DNA of 64,000 nt from Lacrimispora saccharolytica (GCA_016899975.1 JACJJN010000011.1:33601-97600); one strand, 5' to 3'. Shown: positions 48,907 to 60,832, counted from the stretch's first letter. Translations and numbers: made by a program. The notes: generated by a model from the letters alone, not told the origin.

Positions 48907-48953
48907 ATTTGTCTGAAAAATACGTTGATTTTCGAACAATTCCATGCTAAAAT
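48907..48953 (+). promoter_or_regulatory. codY promoter with possible CodY box
   Basis: TTGATT at 48925-48930, 17 bases, TAAAAT at 48948-48953. ATTTGTCTGAAAAAT at 48907-48921 matches the CodY consensus AATTTTCWGAAAATT at 12 of 15 positions and touches the -35 side. Autorepression by CodY is known in several Bacillota; here it is inferred from this site alone. Confidence 0.5.
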
Positions 48954-48998
48954 GAGATTAACATAGAAAGAATGGGAATAATAAGAAAGGAGAAGAGA

Positions 48999-49820
48999 AT
49001 GGGCGTACAATTACTCGATAAAACCAGAAAGATTAATAAGTTACTTCATAATAATCATTCCACGAAGGTGGTATTCAATGATATCTGTGAAGTAATGATG
49101 GAAACGCTGGATTCCAATATTCTGGTAATCAGCAAAAAGGGCAAGGTGCTGGGCATCAGTCTGTGTCCGGGAGTAGAAGAGATTACAGAACTGATTGAGG
49201 ATAAGGTAGGAGGTTATGTAGATAATCTGCTGAATGACCGTCTTCTGAGCGTCTTGTCCACCAAGGAAAATGTCAACCTGGAGACTCTTGGATTTGAACT
49301 TCCGGGAGTTTCAAAATACAATGCCATCATCTGTCCGATCGACATCGCCGGTGAGCGTCTCGGTACTGTATTTATGTACCGCGGCGAGCCTGCGTACGAT
49401 ATTGATGACATCATCGTCAGTGAATATGGAACCACTGTGGTAGGACTGGAAATGATGCGGTCCGTCAACGAAGAGAATGTAGAGGAAAACAGAAAAGTTC
49501 AGGTTGTAAAATCGGCTTTCAATACGCTCTCCTTCTCAGAGCTTGAAGCGATCACACATATTTTCGAGGAGCTGGACGGTGATGAGGGCATTCTGGTTGC
49601 CAGCAAGATTGCGGACCGTGTGGGAATTACCCGATCCGTCATTGTCAACGCGCTGCGCAAGTTTGAGAGCGCAGGCGTGATCGAATCCCGTTCCAGCGGA
49701 ATGAAGGGTACTTACATCAAAGTGCTGAACGACTATATTTTTGATGAACTGGATGAGATCAAGGCGAGAAAGAACCTGAAAAACAAAGGAGAAGCTCAGA
49801 ATTCCGGGGATACGGAGTGA
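48999..49820 (+). CDS. codY: GTP-sensing transcriptional pleiotropic regulator CodY
   Basis: Represses nutrient-scavenging and stationary-phase genes in response to branched-chain amino acids and GTP. ATG 48999 is chosen for AAAGGAG 9 nt upstream; 273 residues. N-terminal GAF domain (about 1-155, LLDKTRKINKLLHNN ... GERLGTVFMYRGEP), linker, and the highly conserved winged-helix with ASKIADRVGITRSVIVNALRKFESAGVIESRSSGMKGTYI (spelled here in two parts in the family as ASKIADRVGITRSVIVNALR and KFESAGVIESRS). Confidence 0.96.
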   Translation: MGVQLLDKTRKINKLLHNNHSTKVVFNDICEVMMETLDSNILVISKKGKVLGISLCPGVEEITELIEDKVGGYVDNLLNDRLLSVLSTKENVNLETLGFELPGVSKYNAIICPIDIAGERLGTVFMYRGEPAYDIDDIIVSEYGTTVVGLEMMRSVNEENVEENRKVQVVKSAFNTLSFSELEAITHIFEELDGDEGILVASKIADRVGITRSVIVNALRKFESAGVIESRSSGMKGTYIKVLNDYIFDELDEIKARKNLKNKGEAQNSGDTE

Positions 49821-49857
49821 GGAGACTTCTGAAAAACGAAAAGCATTCGGCAAAGGA

Positions 49858-49989
49858 AGCTGCCGTAAAATGAAGTGAAACACAGGATATGGAAACGGAC
49901 ATGTTGTCCGGAAGGATATCCGGGAGCGGAGCACATTTTACGGCAGCTATTTTGTTTCATAGGAAACTGCTTTCCTATGAAACAAAATA
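49858..49989. repeat. Stacked perfect palindromes between codY and groES
   Basis: A 15-bp inverted repeat (49858-49872 with 49934-49948, AGCTGCCGTAAAATG) directly abuts a 19-bp perfect hairpin (49948-49966 with 49971-49989, core TTTCATAGGAAA/TTTCCTATGAAA, loop CTGC). Inside the first loop are GGACATGTTGTCC and CCGGAAGGATATCCGG. No coding frame is credible. The whole looks like a compact palindromic intergenic element, either a small non-autonomous repeat or a codY terminator complex. Confidence 0.7.
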
Positions 49990-50054
49990 TGCTCCGCAGG
50001 GATCGCACTGCGGCAGAGAGGAAGATGTCGCTTGCGCGCCCCGCCGCAGGCGGA

Positions 50055-50082
50055 GAATCCTGCAAGCAGGATTCTTTCTTTT
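50055..50082 (+). terminator. Intrinsic terminator upstream of groESL
   Basis: GAATCCTGC (50055-50063) and GCAGGATTC (50066-50074) form a 9-bp perfect stem with an AA loop, followed by TTTCTTTT. It isolates groESL from codY transcription. Confidence 0.75.
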
Positions 50083-50215
50083 GTGAAACCATGGAAAAAG
50101 AATTATAAACAGATTATTAAATCTCAAAAAAAGGGAAAAATGAGAAAACGGGAGAAAACAAAAGGAAACAAAAGAAATAAAGATGATAAACGAGATATCA
50201 CAAAAAAAAATAAAG

Positions 50216-50283
50216 TTGCGAAATGAAGCCAGAAACACTATAGTAAGAACCATCAAGTAGCACTCGACTGAAACGAGTGCTAA
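50216..50283 (+). promoter_or_regulatory. groESL promoter with CIRCE operator
   Basis: TTGCGA at 50216-50221, 17 bases, TATAGT at 50239-50244. Downstream, TAGCACTC-N9-GAGTGCTAA (50258-50283) is the CIRCE inverted repeat bound by HrcA, lacking only the first T of the consensus. Heat-shock control by HrcA is therefore very likely. Confidence 0.92.
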
Positions 50284-50320
50284 TAATGCAGAAAGCAAAG
50301 CTTAAAGGAGGCCATATAGA

Positions 50321-50605
50321 ATGAGATTAGTACCATTGGGAGACAGAGTTGTATTAAAAGAGCTGAAAGCAGAAGAGACAACAAAATCCGGAATCGTTCT
50401 TCCGGGCCAGGCACAGGAGAAACCGCAGCAGGCAGAGGTTGTTGCCGTAGGACCGGGAACCGTAGAGGACGGAAAAGAAGTAAAGATGGAAGTTTCCGTT
50501 GGTGATCAGGTTATCTATTCCAAATATTCAGGAACAGACGTAAAGCTGGACGACGAAGAGTATATCATCGTAAAACAGAGTGACATTCTGGCAATCGTAA
50601 AATAA
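50321..50605 (+). CDS. groES: Co-chaperonin GroES
   Basis: 94 residues, AAAGGAGG 11 nt upstream. Family features: LVPLGDRVVLKELKAEETTKSGIVLP (opening strand and mobile loop region), VVAVGPGTVEDGK, VGDQVIYSKYSGTDVKLDDEEYIIVKQSDILAIV. Caps the GroEL chamber. Operon with groEL 27 nt downstream. Confidence 0.97.
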   Translation: MRLVPLGDRVVLKELKAEETTKSGIVLPGQAQEKPQQAEVVAVGPGTVEDGKEVKMEVSVGDQVIYSKYSGTDVKLDDEEYIIVKQSDILAIVK

Positions 50606-52252
<1,647 letters not shown>

Positions 52253-52273
52253 TTCCGTTACAGTGAAAGGAAA

Positions 52274-52305
52274 GGGCTATCGCAGGTAGACGATAGCCCT
52301 TTTTT
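52274..52305 (+). terminator. groESL terminator
   Basis: GGGCTATCG (52274-52282) pairs with CGATAGCCC (52291-52299) around CAGGTAGA and is followed by T6. Confidence 0.93.
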
Positions 52306-52361
52306 GTGATATAATTGTGAGCACGACCGGGGGGATTACCAGCGAAGGAGAAGAACACAAG

Positions 52362-53027
52362 ATGGCAAAGCGGTATGAGTCAGACAGAACAAGAAAAGAA
52401 AAAATGGAGCTGGAGCGCCAGAAGCTGTCGGAGATGAAAGTAAGGGGAAAGCTGGAATACATCTGGACTTACTATAAGCCCGTCATTTTCGGAATTATCG
52501 GTGTGATCGCTCTGATCTTTATTATCAGGAATCAGATTGAAAACGCAAAGTATTATGATATTCTGAGCATCGGAGTGGCGAATTCCACTAACGTGGAATC
52601 CTTGGATCCGCTGGAAGAGGAGCTTCAGCAGCAGTTCGGAGATTCCGAGGATCAATACCAGCGTGTCGGGATTGATACGAGCTATTCCTTTGGATTCGAT
52701 ATGAGCAACGCGGATTATAATACCGTGATGAAATTCGTAGCGATCGTCGCGGCTCAGGATATGGATATCCTGATCTGCAACCAAGAGGTCTATGAACATT
52801 ATGATGATCAGGAGTATTTTATGGATCTGACAGAACTTCTTTCCGAAGAGGAATGTCAGAAATACAGTCTTTCCGAAGGGGATACCGCGATTGAGATTAC
52901 CAATCTTCCACGGTATCAGGAAATGAATCTCACCTCTTATGAACCGGTATATCTGGCAGTCCTGGTGAATGCACAGAATCTGGATACAGCAAAAGCTTTT
53001 ATTAATTACCTTGAGGAGGATAACTGA
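52362..53027 (+). CDS. Membrane-anchored hypothetical protein
   Basis: ATG 52362 has AAGGAG about 11 nt upstream. 221 residues: a basic helical cytoplasmic head (ESDRTRKEKMELERQKLSEM), one transmembrane helix at about 40-56 (PVIFGIIGVIALIFII), and a soluble outer domain with DPLEEELQQQFGDSEDQYQRV. It ends 2 nt before the next gene, which is also a membrane protein, so they probably act together. Function unknown. Confidence 0.7.
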   Translation: MAKRYESDRTRKEKMELERQKLSEMKVRGKLEYIWTYYKPVIFGIIGVIALIFIIRNQIENAKYYDILSIGVANSTNVESLDPLEEELQQQFGDSEDQYQRVGIDTSYSFGFDMSNADYNTVMKFVAIVAAQDMDILICNQEVYEHYDDQEYFMDLTELLSEEECQKYSLSEGDTAIEITNLPRYQEMNLTSYEPVYLAVLVNAQNLDTAKAFINYLEEDN

Positions 53028-53029
53028 AA

Positions 53030-53539
53030 ATGAGCGATTTGTACACAGAAGTTATGGTGGCGAAAAAGCCAACGGTGAAAGATCAGCTGATCAAATTTGT
53101 ACTGATCCTGTTTACGGTGCTGTTTGCGCTGGCAGGTCTTGTTCTGATGCCGATTTTGTTGGTTGCGGCTGTGATTCTTGGCGTAGTGGACTATGTTTTT
53201 ATTCCGCGCCTGAGTGTAGAGTTTGAGTATCTGTATGTGAATGGTGAACTTGATGTAGACCGTATCTTCTCCAAATCGAGGAGAAAACGCGCAGCCAGCT
53301 ACGATCTTCCTTCCATGGAGATCATGGCACCCTGGAATTCCCATCGGCTGGATTCCTACAAAAATAACAGGGGATTGAAAAAAGTTGACTATTCTTCCGG
53401 CATCGAAGGAGAGGGACATAAGCCATATGGATTTGTGATCTCAAACAAAAACCAGCTGGAGTTGGTTATTTTTGAGCCGAACGAGGTTATGCTGAAGGAT
53501 ATCCGCAGCAAGATGCCGAGAAAGGTATTTTATGATTGA
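53030..53539 (+). CDS. DUF6106-like membrane protein
   Basis: 169 residues. Two close hydrophobic segments at about 20-54 (LIKFVLILFTVLFALAGLVL and PILLVAAVILGVVDYVFI), then a soluble beta-rich part (VEFEYLYVNGELDVDRIFSKSRRKRAASYDL split after FSKS). It matches my memory of the DUF6106 family of Lachnospiraceae; no function is established. Confidence 0.7.
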   Translation: MSDLYTEVMVAKKPTVKDQLIKFVLILFTVLFALAGLVLMPILLVAAVILGVVDYVFIPRLSVEFEYLYVNGELDVDRIFSKSRRKRAASYDLPSMEIMAPWNSHRLDSYKNNRGLKKVDYSSGIEGEGHKPYGFVISNKNQLELVIFEPNEVMLKDIRSKMPRKVFYD

Positions 53540-53590
53540 CAGGGTTTTTCAGTTTTGATAAACTTATAGGAAACTGTTAATGACAAATGA

Positions 53591-55066
<1,476 letters not shown>

Positions 55067-55094
55067 TATAGCACGCAGGCACAGACTGAGCGTG

Positions 55095-55150
55095 AAAAAA
55101 ACGGTACCCGCGGCATTGCGTGAGGCAATGTGCCGCGGGTACCGTTTTTA
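55095..55150 (+). terminator. guaB terminator
   Basis: AAAAACGGTACCCGCGGC pairs with GCCGCGGGTACCGTTTTT; an inner ATTGC/GCAAT extends the stem around GTGAG. Very stable, with A-run and T-run on both sides, so it can work in both directions. Confidence 0.93.
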
Positions 55151-55184
55151 GGAAAAGAGTCTTAATTAATAAAGGGAGAATTAA

Positions 55185-55886
55185 ATGCAGCAAAAGAGAA
55201 AACGATACCGTTATTCACGGATGACAAGAAAGAGAAGAAGGGCGCAGATCCGACGAAGGATAATAGGTGCAGGGGCTGCAGTTTTATGTGTGTTTGGAAT
55301 TGGCTTTGGAATACGGCAGCTGACAGGTATCGGGCAGAATGGACCGGTTGATATCCAGGCGGATACAACCAGCGTGCAGTGGGAGGGGGCTCCGCCGATC
55401 AATGTGGAGCTTCTGACGCCAAATGAATGGTCCAGACCGCAGATTGCGCTGGAACAGATCCAGGGAATCGTGATTCATTATACGGCGAATCCGGGCAGCA
55501 CAGCACAGCAGAATCATGACTATTTTGAGGGACTGAAGGATTCCCAGTCCACCAAGGCAAGCAGCCATTTTATCATCGGACTTGACGGCGAAGTGATCCA
55601 GTGTATCCCAAGTTCTGAATGGTCCTATGCGTCCAATGACAGGAACAGGGATACCTTATCGATCGAGTGCTGTCATCCGGATGAGAGCGGACAGTTCAAT
55701 GAGGCGACGTATCAGTCGATGGTGGAACTGACCGGCTGGCTGTGTCACAGATTCGGGCTTTCGTCGGAGGATGTGATCCGCCATTATGATGTGACAGGAA
55801 AGGATTGTCCGAAGTATTTTGTGGAGCATGAGGATGTCTGGGTGCAGTTCCGGCAGGATGTACAGGAGTATGCAGACAGTCTGTGA
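55185..55886 (+). CDS. Membrane-anchored N-acetylmuramoyl-L-alanine amidase (amidase_2)
   Basis: 233 residues. An unusually basic cytoplasmic N-terminus (KRKRYRYSRMTRKRRRAQIRR, shown from residue 4) precedes one transmembrane helix (about 27-47) and an outer amidase_2 domain: IQGIVIHYTANPG, SSHFIIGLDGEVIQCIPSSEWS, LSIECCHPDESGQFN, VIRHYDVTGKDCPKYF. The zinc ligands His, His and the Cys/Lys pair are present. Cleaves the stem peptide from peptidoglycan; sporulation or cell-separation roles are possible. Confidence 0.85.
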   Translation: MQQKRKRYRYSRMTRKRRRAQIRRRIIGAGAAVLCVFGIGFGIRQLTGIGQNGPVDIQADTTSVQWEGAPPINVELLTPNEWSRPQIALEQIQGIVIHYTANPGSTAQQNHDYFEGLKDSQSTKASSHFIIGLDGEVIQCIPSSEWSYASNDRNRDTLSIECCHPDESGQFNEATYQSMVELTGWLCHRFGLSSEDVIRHYDVTGKDCPKYFVEHEDVWVQFRQDVQEYADSL

Positions 55887-55968
55887 CATCAAAGATAGTT
55901 ACAATTTATTCCTGCAGACTGCGACGCAAATCTTGCAGAAACCAAGAATGTTTGGGAGGATAATTGCA

Positions 55969-56853
55969 ATGATATACCTGGAAAATTTTTGTTTTCCGGA
56001 CGAAGAGAGGGAATCAGATTTTTTTTATCGCCAGAATGATCCGCGCCTGAAAAGAACGTGCTACGATTCTTTTTATCCGTTTCAGGTACTTTCCAGAAGA
56101 AAGTTCCGGAGGGTGGATTTTGAACCGATCACTGTTTTTTATGGAGGAAATGGGTGCGGAAAGACAACAGCGCTGAACGTGATCGCTGCGAAACTGGGGC
56201 TGGAACGTGATACGCCTTATAACCGTTCTGAGTTTTTTGAAGATTATCTTGAACTCTGTGATGCTGAGGTCATTGGAAAACTGCCGAAGGGAAGCCGGAT
56301 CATCACCAGCGATGATGTGTTCGACTATATGCTGAACATCCGCTCCCTCAATAACGGTGTGGAAGTGCGGCGGGAGGAACTGTTTGAGGAATACCTGGAA
56401 ATGAAATATTCAAAGTTCCGGATGCGCTCCCTGGACGATTATGACCAGCTGAAAAAGGTCAATATGGCAAGGAGCAAAACCCAGTCCAAATATGTCCGTG
56501 CCAATACGCCGGGAAATGTCCGGGAATACTCCAACGGGGAGAGCGCCTGGTCTTACTTCTGTGAAAAGATCGGAGAGAACTGTCTCTATCTGCTGGATGA
56601 ACCGGAAAACAGCCTTTCTCCGAAACGGCAGATGGAACTGATGAAATTTCTGGAGGATTCGGCAAGATTCTTTGGATGCCAGTTTGTGATCTCAACGCAT
56701 TCGTCGTTCCTGCTGGCGATGCGGGGCGCTAAAATTTACGATCTGGACGAAGATCCGGTGGATGTGAAACGATGGACGGAACTGGAAAATGTGCGGGTTT
56801 ATTATGAGTTTTTCCGGGAACACGAAGGAGAGTTTGAGACGAATTTTCCGTAA
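55969..56853 (+). CDS. AAA/ABC-type ATPase
   Basis: ATG 55969 is placed by GGGAGGA 7-8 nt upstream; 294 residues. Walker A FYGGNGCGKTTALN, a signature-like EYSNGESAWSYF, Walker B CLYLLDEPENSLSPKRQ, and H-loop FVISTHSSFLLAM identify a compact SMC-like ATPase (AAA_21/AAA_15 type). These often act with partner nucleases, but none is adjacent here. Function unassigned. Confidence 0.8.
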   Translation: MIYLENFCFPDEERESDFFYRQNDPRLKRTCYDSFYPFQVLSRRKFRRVDFEPITVFYGGNGCGKTTALNVIAAKLGLERDTPYNRSEFFEDYLELCDAEVIGKLPKGSRIITSDDVFDYMLNIRSLNNGVEVRREELFEEYLEMKYSKFRMRSLDDYDQLKKVNMARSKTQSKYVRANTPGNVREYSNGESAWSYFCEKIGENCLYLLDEPENSLSPKRQMELMKFLEDSARFFGCQFVISTHSSFLLAMRGAKIYDLDEDPVDVKRWTELENVRVYYEFFREHEGEFETNFP

Positions 56854-56874
56854 TGTGGGGCGTGCAGAATGCAG

Positions 56875-56925
56875 GAAAGCAACTTTCAAACATGCTCCGG
56901 GACAAGATTGAGAAATGAATATCCA
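56875..56925 (+). repeat. Intergenic palindromic repeat, copy 2
   Basis: GAAAGCAACTTTCAAACATGC (read as GAAAGCAACTTTCAAA + CATGC) at 56875-56895, then AATGAATATCCA at 56914-56925; matches the topA-leader copy at 46654-46712. CATGCTCCGG is also close to ATGCTCCGC at 49989-49997. Confidence 0.6.
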
Positions 56926-56982
56926 GATGGATCCGGAATGATAGAAGAAAAGAGATGGCAGTTCAATCAGATGAACTGTTTT

Positions 56983-57043
56983 GAAAAGAGTGCTGAAAAT
57001 GGGTGAATGTCGAAATATCACTGGTTTTTCAGCGCTCTTTTTT
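56983..57043 (+). terminator. Terminator after the ATPase gene
   Basis: GAAAAGAGTGCTGAAAA (56983-56999) pairs with TTTTTCAGCGCTCTTTT (57025-57041) across a 25-nt loop, ending in a T-run. A smaller hairpin CAGTTCA/TGAACTG followed by TTTT lies at 56959-56982. The remaining gap to 57170 holds no gene I can support. Confidence 0.7.
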
Positions 57044-57173
57044 GTGTTTTTTCTCGCTTTGACAATGAGCTTTGACAGATGCACGGCACAAAATGAAAAG
57101 AAATTTTCAAAAAGAAAATATTGAAAATTTATTTACATTTAACAAAAGTATGAAGGAAGGATTTACACAGGTT

Positions 57174-57182
57174 TGCTATAGT
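57174..57182 (+). promoter_or_regulatory. Extended -10 promoter of the ECF cluster
   Basis: TGC-TATAGT (57174-57182) is an extended -10 element without a recognisable -35 at 17 bp. The leader of about 90 nt to the S-component ATG shows no riboswitch that I recognise, so the transported compound cannot be inferred from RNA control. Confidence 0.45.
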
Positions 57183-57276
57183 AGAGAAGGAACAAAGAGA
57201 GACATACAGATTTCGGAGCGGAGATTTCTGATATTCGGAATCGGTAGGTCAGAAAATCAATCTGGAGGAATTGAAA

Positions 57277-58119
57277 ATGGAGACGATGAAAAGACCGGCT
57301 GCAACACAGTCGCAAAAACTGATGATTTTTGTTCTTACTATGGCACTCTACGGAATGGCTACCCTGTTTACAGAACTGATCCCGAGTTTTCAGGTGGGGG
57401 TTGTGGAGTTTTCCGTGGAATATTTTCTGTTCATCCCGCTGGTGCTGAGCATGCTGTTTGATCCGATCTCAGCAGCGCTGGGAGCGGCAACCGGAGAATT
57501 GGTATTCAGTGAAATCATGCTGGGACAGTTCGGCGGACTTGGAGAATTGGAAAAGTTTATCACAGTGACCATCGGCGTGTATCTTGCGGGCCGCATGGTA
57601 AAGGATCCGAAAAACCATAAGATGGTAGGAATTGCCGCTCTTACAGGAACGGGCGTGCAGCTGTTTCTCGGTATGCTGGTTGATATTTTCAAAGTGCAGT
57701 TTGCCGTACAGGATTTTGAAGCGGTACCGGGACTGCCGGAAAGTGTGTTCGCAACAGAAGGGTTTGCGTTTGCCAATGATCTTCTGTTCTCCGGTATTTT
57801 GTTCTGCATGCTTCCTACCCTTTATCTTGTGCCGAAATTATACGGAAAGATCGAGCCGCTCCTTGGCATGGAGCCGCGTTCGGAAAAGACAGCGCTTGGA
57901 GCCATCAATGGAAAAGTAATCCTTGCCTGTCTTGGAGCGTTTGCTGTAGCTGTGGCAGCTGAAATGCTGGCGGAAAGCGGAATGTCCCTGATCGACTGGG
58001 AAGCAGACTGGGCAGGAAGCGGCACAGCACTTGCGGCAGGTATGGTAGTCGCTGCTGCTGCTGCGGTGATCGTTCTGGTCATCATGAAAAAAAGAGCAGA
58101 GGCAGGAAAACAAAACTGA
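57277..58119 (+). CDS. ECF transporter S component, substrate unknown
   Basis: 280 residues, GGAGG 8 nt before ATG 57277. About six hydrophobic segments (LMIFVLTMALYGMATLFTEL; FLFIPLVLSMLFDPISAALG; ILACLGAFAVAVAAEMLAE; ALAAGMVVAAAAAVIVLVIM) suggest a substrate-binding membrane subunit. It is longer than the usual 180-200 residues, with an added C-terminal helix. Immediately followed by the ATPase and EcfT genes, so this is a dedicated (group I) importer. Confidence 0.78.
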   Translation: METMKRPAATQSQKLMIFVLTMALYGMATLFTELIPSFQVGVVEFSVEYFLFIPLVLSMLFDPISAALGAATGELVFSEIMLGQFGGLGELEKFITVTIGVYLAGRMVKDPKNHKMVGIAALTGTGVQLFLGMLVDIFKVQFAVQDFEAVPGLPESVFATEGFAFANDLLFSGILFCMLPTLYLVPKLYGKIEPLLGMEPRSEKTALGAINGKVILACLGAFAVAVAAEMLAESGMSLIDWEADWAGSGTALAAGMVVAAAAAVIVLVIMKKRAEAGKQN

Positions 58120-58193
58120 GAAAAGCGTAACGGTTCAGTCAGCTGGACCGTTGCGGATCATTGCGGCGCTGGCCGCTGAAGGAGTTGCGAGAT

Positions 58194-59906
58194 ATGAATG
58201 TGATTGAAATCAGAGATCTGACTTATACGTATCCGGGTGCATCCCGTCCTACCCTGGACCATCTGAATCTGAATGTGGAAAAGGGGGATTTTCTTGCAAT
58301 CATAGGAAATAACGGATGTGGAAAATCCACACTCTGCAAGACGATGAATGGTCTGATCCCACATTTTATTGCCGGTGAGTTCCAAGGAAGTGTCCTGGTA
58401 GATCAGCAGGATACCAAAACCATGGATGTGGGCAGGATTGCAGGAAAAGTGGGATATGTTTACCAGGATTTTGAGAATCAGATCGTGAGGCCTACGGTCC
58501 TGGATGACGCATCCTATGCCTGCATGAATTACGCGATGCAGGATTATCTGGAAAGGGGAAGGGAAGCGCTGCGTCAGTGTGGGCTGGAAGGCAGAGAGCA
58601 GGAGTATATCTGGCAGCTCTCCGGCGGGCAGACACATCTGCTGGCGCTGGCAGGCGCCGTTTCCCTGGAACCGGATGTACTGATCCTGGATGAACCGATC
58701 GCCCAGCTGGATCCAAAGCATGCGGATCTCATTTACGGGGTACTGAAAAATCTCAATGAAACCTGGGGAAAAACGATTATTGTGATCGAGCATCACACCG
58801 AGTATATTGCGGACTATTGCCATCATGTGGCGCTGCTGAAAGACGGTCATACAGAATGGGTGCTGCCTTCTGACGAGGCGCTGCGAAGAGTGGAAGAACT
58901 TCAGGAGTGCAATATTTTCCCTCCGCAGGTGACGATTGCGGCACATCAGATGAAAAAAGAGGGAATGCTGGCGGAAGACACTGTGCTTCCGACGACCATC
59001 GAGGCTGGAAAAAAAGTGTTTGATCGTCTGCTCTACCGCGGGGAAATCTGTACGGAGTGGGAGGCACCAGGAGAAAAACAGAAGGAAACAGAATCTGTGG
59101 TTTCCTTCCGAAAGGTTTCCGTGTCCTATCGGGCGGTAAAAGGAGAGGCAAAACAGATTTTCCGAAACCTGAACCTGGAAATCAAAAAGGGTGAGAAGAT
59201 TGCGCTGATCGGTTCCAACGGAGCCGGAAAATCCACACTGATGAAGCTGATGACCGGACTGATCAAACCATCCGAAGGAGAGATCCTTCTGAAAGGAAAA
59301 GGAATCCGCGACACCAAACCGGAGGCGCTTTCAAAAATGATCTCCCTGGTTTATCAGAATCCGGAAGAGATGTTTATCAAGGATTCCATTGAAAGAGATA
59401 TTGCTTTCGCGATGGAGGCGCGCAATACGGAAAACTGGCAGGAGAGGACGAAAGCCCTCCTGGAACAGTTCCGTTTGACAGAACTGAAGGACAGGGACGG
59501 CAGGCTTCTGTCGGGAGGACAGATGCGCAGAGCCAGCCTGGCAATTGGTATTGCTCTGAATCCGGAGATCCTGCTGCTGGATGAGCCGACGGCAAATCTG
59601 GATATTGCTACAAGAAAAGAGATCATGCGTACGCTGAATGAAATGAAGGATATCACGGAAACCGTCCTGATCGCAACCCATGATATGCAGCTTGTCTGTG
59701 AGTGGGCGGAGAGGATTATCGTGTTATGTCAGGGGGAAGTCATTGCGGACGGAAGCAGAAATGAAATTTTCGGAAACCGCAGGGTGCTGGAACTGACAGG
59801 AATCCGGCCGCCGGAAATTTTTGATATGGGAAAAGTATTGAACCCGGGTGCGTTCTGCTATACGATTCAGGAGTTCCGTCAGCAGTTTGGCTGCGGCTGC
59901 CTGTAA
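58194..59906 (+). CDS. ECF transporter ATPase, two ABC domains fused
   Basis: ATG 58194, GAAGGAG about 10 nt upstream; 570 residues. Domain 1: Walker A GNNGCGKST, signature LSGGQTH, Walker B DVLILDEP. Domain 2: Walker A GSNGAGKST, signature LSGGQMRR, Walker B EILLLDEP. The fusion replaces separate EcfA and EcfA' subunits. In domain 1 the signature Gln-Thr-His is atypical. Powers substrate uptake with the EcfT protein encoded next. Confidence 0.9.
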   Translation: MNVIEIRDLTYTYPGASRPTLDHLNLNVEKGDFLAIIGNNGCGKSTLCKTMNGLIPHFIAGEFQGSVLVDQQDTKTMDVGRIAGKVGYVYQDFENQIVRPTVLDDASYACMNYAMQDYLERGREALRQCGLEGREQEYIWQLSGGQTHLLALAGAVSLEPDVLILDEPIAQLDPKHADLIYGVLKNLNETWGKTIIVIEHHTEYIADYCHHVALLKDGHTEWVLPSDEALRRVEELQECNIFPPQVTIAAHQMKKEGMLAEDTVLPTTIEAGKKVFDRLLYRGEICTEWEAPGEKQKETESVVSFRKVSVSYRAVKGEAKQIFRNLNLEIKKGEKIALIGSNGAGKSTLMKLMTGLIKPSEGEILLKGKGIRDTKPEALSKMISLVYQNPEEMFIKDSIERDIAFAMEARNTENWQERTKALLEQFRLTELKDRDGRLLSGGQMRRASLAIGIALNPEILLLDEPTANLDIATRKEIMRTLNEMKDITETVLIATHDMQLVCEWAERIIVLCQGEVIADGSRNEIFGNRRVLELTGIRPPEIFDMGKVLNPGAFCYTIQEFRQQFGCGCL

Positions 59907-59920
59907 AAAGGAGAGAGAAG

Positions 59921-59969
59921 TTTGGAAGTAAACTTCCAAATCTACCATGATGACGCAGCAAGTGCGTCA
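59921..59969. repeat. Two adjacent hairpins between ATPase and EcfT genes
   Basis: TTTGGAAGT/ACTTCCAAA (59921-59929, 59932-59940) and TGACGCA/TGCGTCA (59951-59957, 59963-59969). Both are perfect. No T-run follows, so they may tune mRNA stability or mask the downstream RBS rather than terminate. Confidence 0.6.
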
Positions 59970-59980
59970 GGAAAGAGGAA

Positions 59981-60820
59981 ATGATGGAAAAAATGATGCA
60001 GAAGCTTTCTGATAATATTCTTGATAAATTGTCGATGGATTTTCTGAGAAATCAGGTGCTGAAAAATGCTTATGGCAACGATGACACGTTTATCGCGAAA
60101 CTGGATCCGAGAGTTTTGCTGGTCTGGTATCTGTTTTTTGCGCTGGTACCGTGGTTTGTGGATCGGCTGCCGTTTCTCCTGGGCGCCTTTTTGCTGGTGG
60201 CGGTGACGACCGTGATGGCAAGGGTGGCAGGTCTGGTTCTGCTGCTGTTTGTGGTCGGTGTCTTTTCGCAGACCGGTTATCTGTTTGTGGTTTCCCTGTT
60301 GTTTGGCGGAAATGCGGAGACGATTGTTCCGCTTCTGATCCTGACGCTGAAAGTTGCCACAGTATCCCTTGCCTCCGTGACTGTCTTTTCCGGGCTGGAT
60401 CCGGACCGGCTTTCCAATGGACTGATGTGGTTCGGATGTCCCGAACGGCTTTCTTTTTCCATTTCCTATGCTTACCGGATGCTTCCGATGCTGATGGAGG
60501 AATTTCAGAATGTGCTTCTTTCTTATCGTCTCAGAGGAAACGCACCGGACAGCAGTGGATTTACCGGCAAGGTCCGCTATCTGATCTATCAGATCCGTGT
60601 GATCATCCACGCATTCTATCCTCTGATGCTGAATACTGCCAAGCGTTCCCGCACGACGGTGGAAGCATTGGAGATCAAAGGATACCGGAACGCGGCAGTG
60701 AGTCCGGAGGTGAAGAAGCTGAAACTTGCTTCATTGAAAGTGGGATATGACGATATGCTGTTTGTGGCAGTATCATTTTTGTGGATGGCGCTGACCATAC
60801 TTGCAACGACCATCCTGTAA
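59981..60820 (+). CDS. ECF transporter transmembrane component EcfT
   Basis: 279 residues; AAAGAGG upstream of ATG 59981. Hydrophobic segments at VLLVWYLFFALVPWFV, LPFLLGAFLLVAVTTVMAR, VAGLVLLLFVVGVF, and near the C-terminus. The cytosolic coupling helices contain AAxSR-like segments (ALEIKGYR; SYRLRGNAPD). Holds the S component and drives it from the ATPase. Confidence 0.82.
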   Translation: MMEKMMQKLSDNILDKLSMDFLRNQVLKNAYGNDDTFIAKLDPRVLLVWYLFFALVPWFVDRLPFLLGAFLLVAVTTVMARVAGLVLLLFVVGVFSQTGYLFVVSLLFGGNAETIVPLLILTLKVATVSLASVTVFSGLDPDRLSNGLMWFGCPERLSFSISYAYRMLPMLMEEFQNVLLSYRLRGNAPDSSGFTGKVRYLIYQIRVIIHAFYPLMLNTAKRSRTTVEALEIKGYRNAAVSPEVKKLKLASLKVGYDDMLFVAVSFLWMALTILATTIL

Positions 60821-60832
60821 GGAGGAAAAAGC

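Noticed and set aside
57072..57461. 129-codon plus frame before and across the ECF S-component start
   Set aside because: It overlaps the well-supported S-component in another frame and has no RBS.
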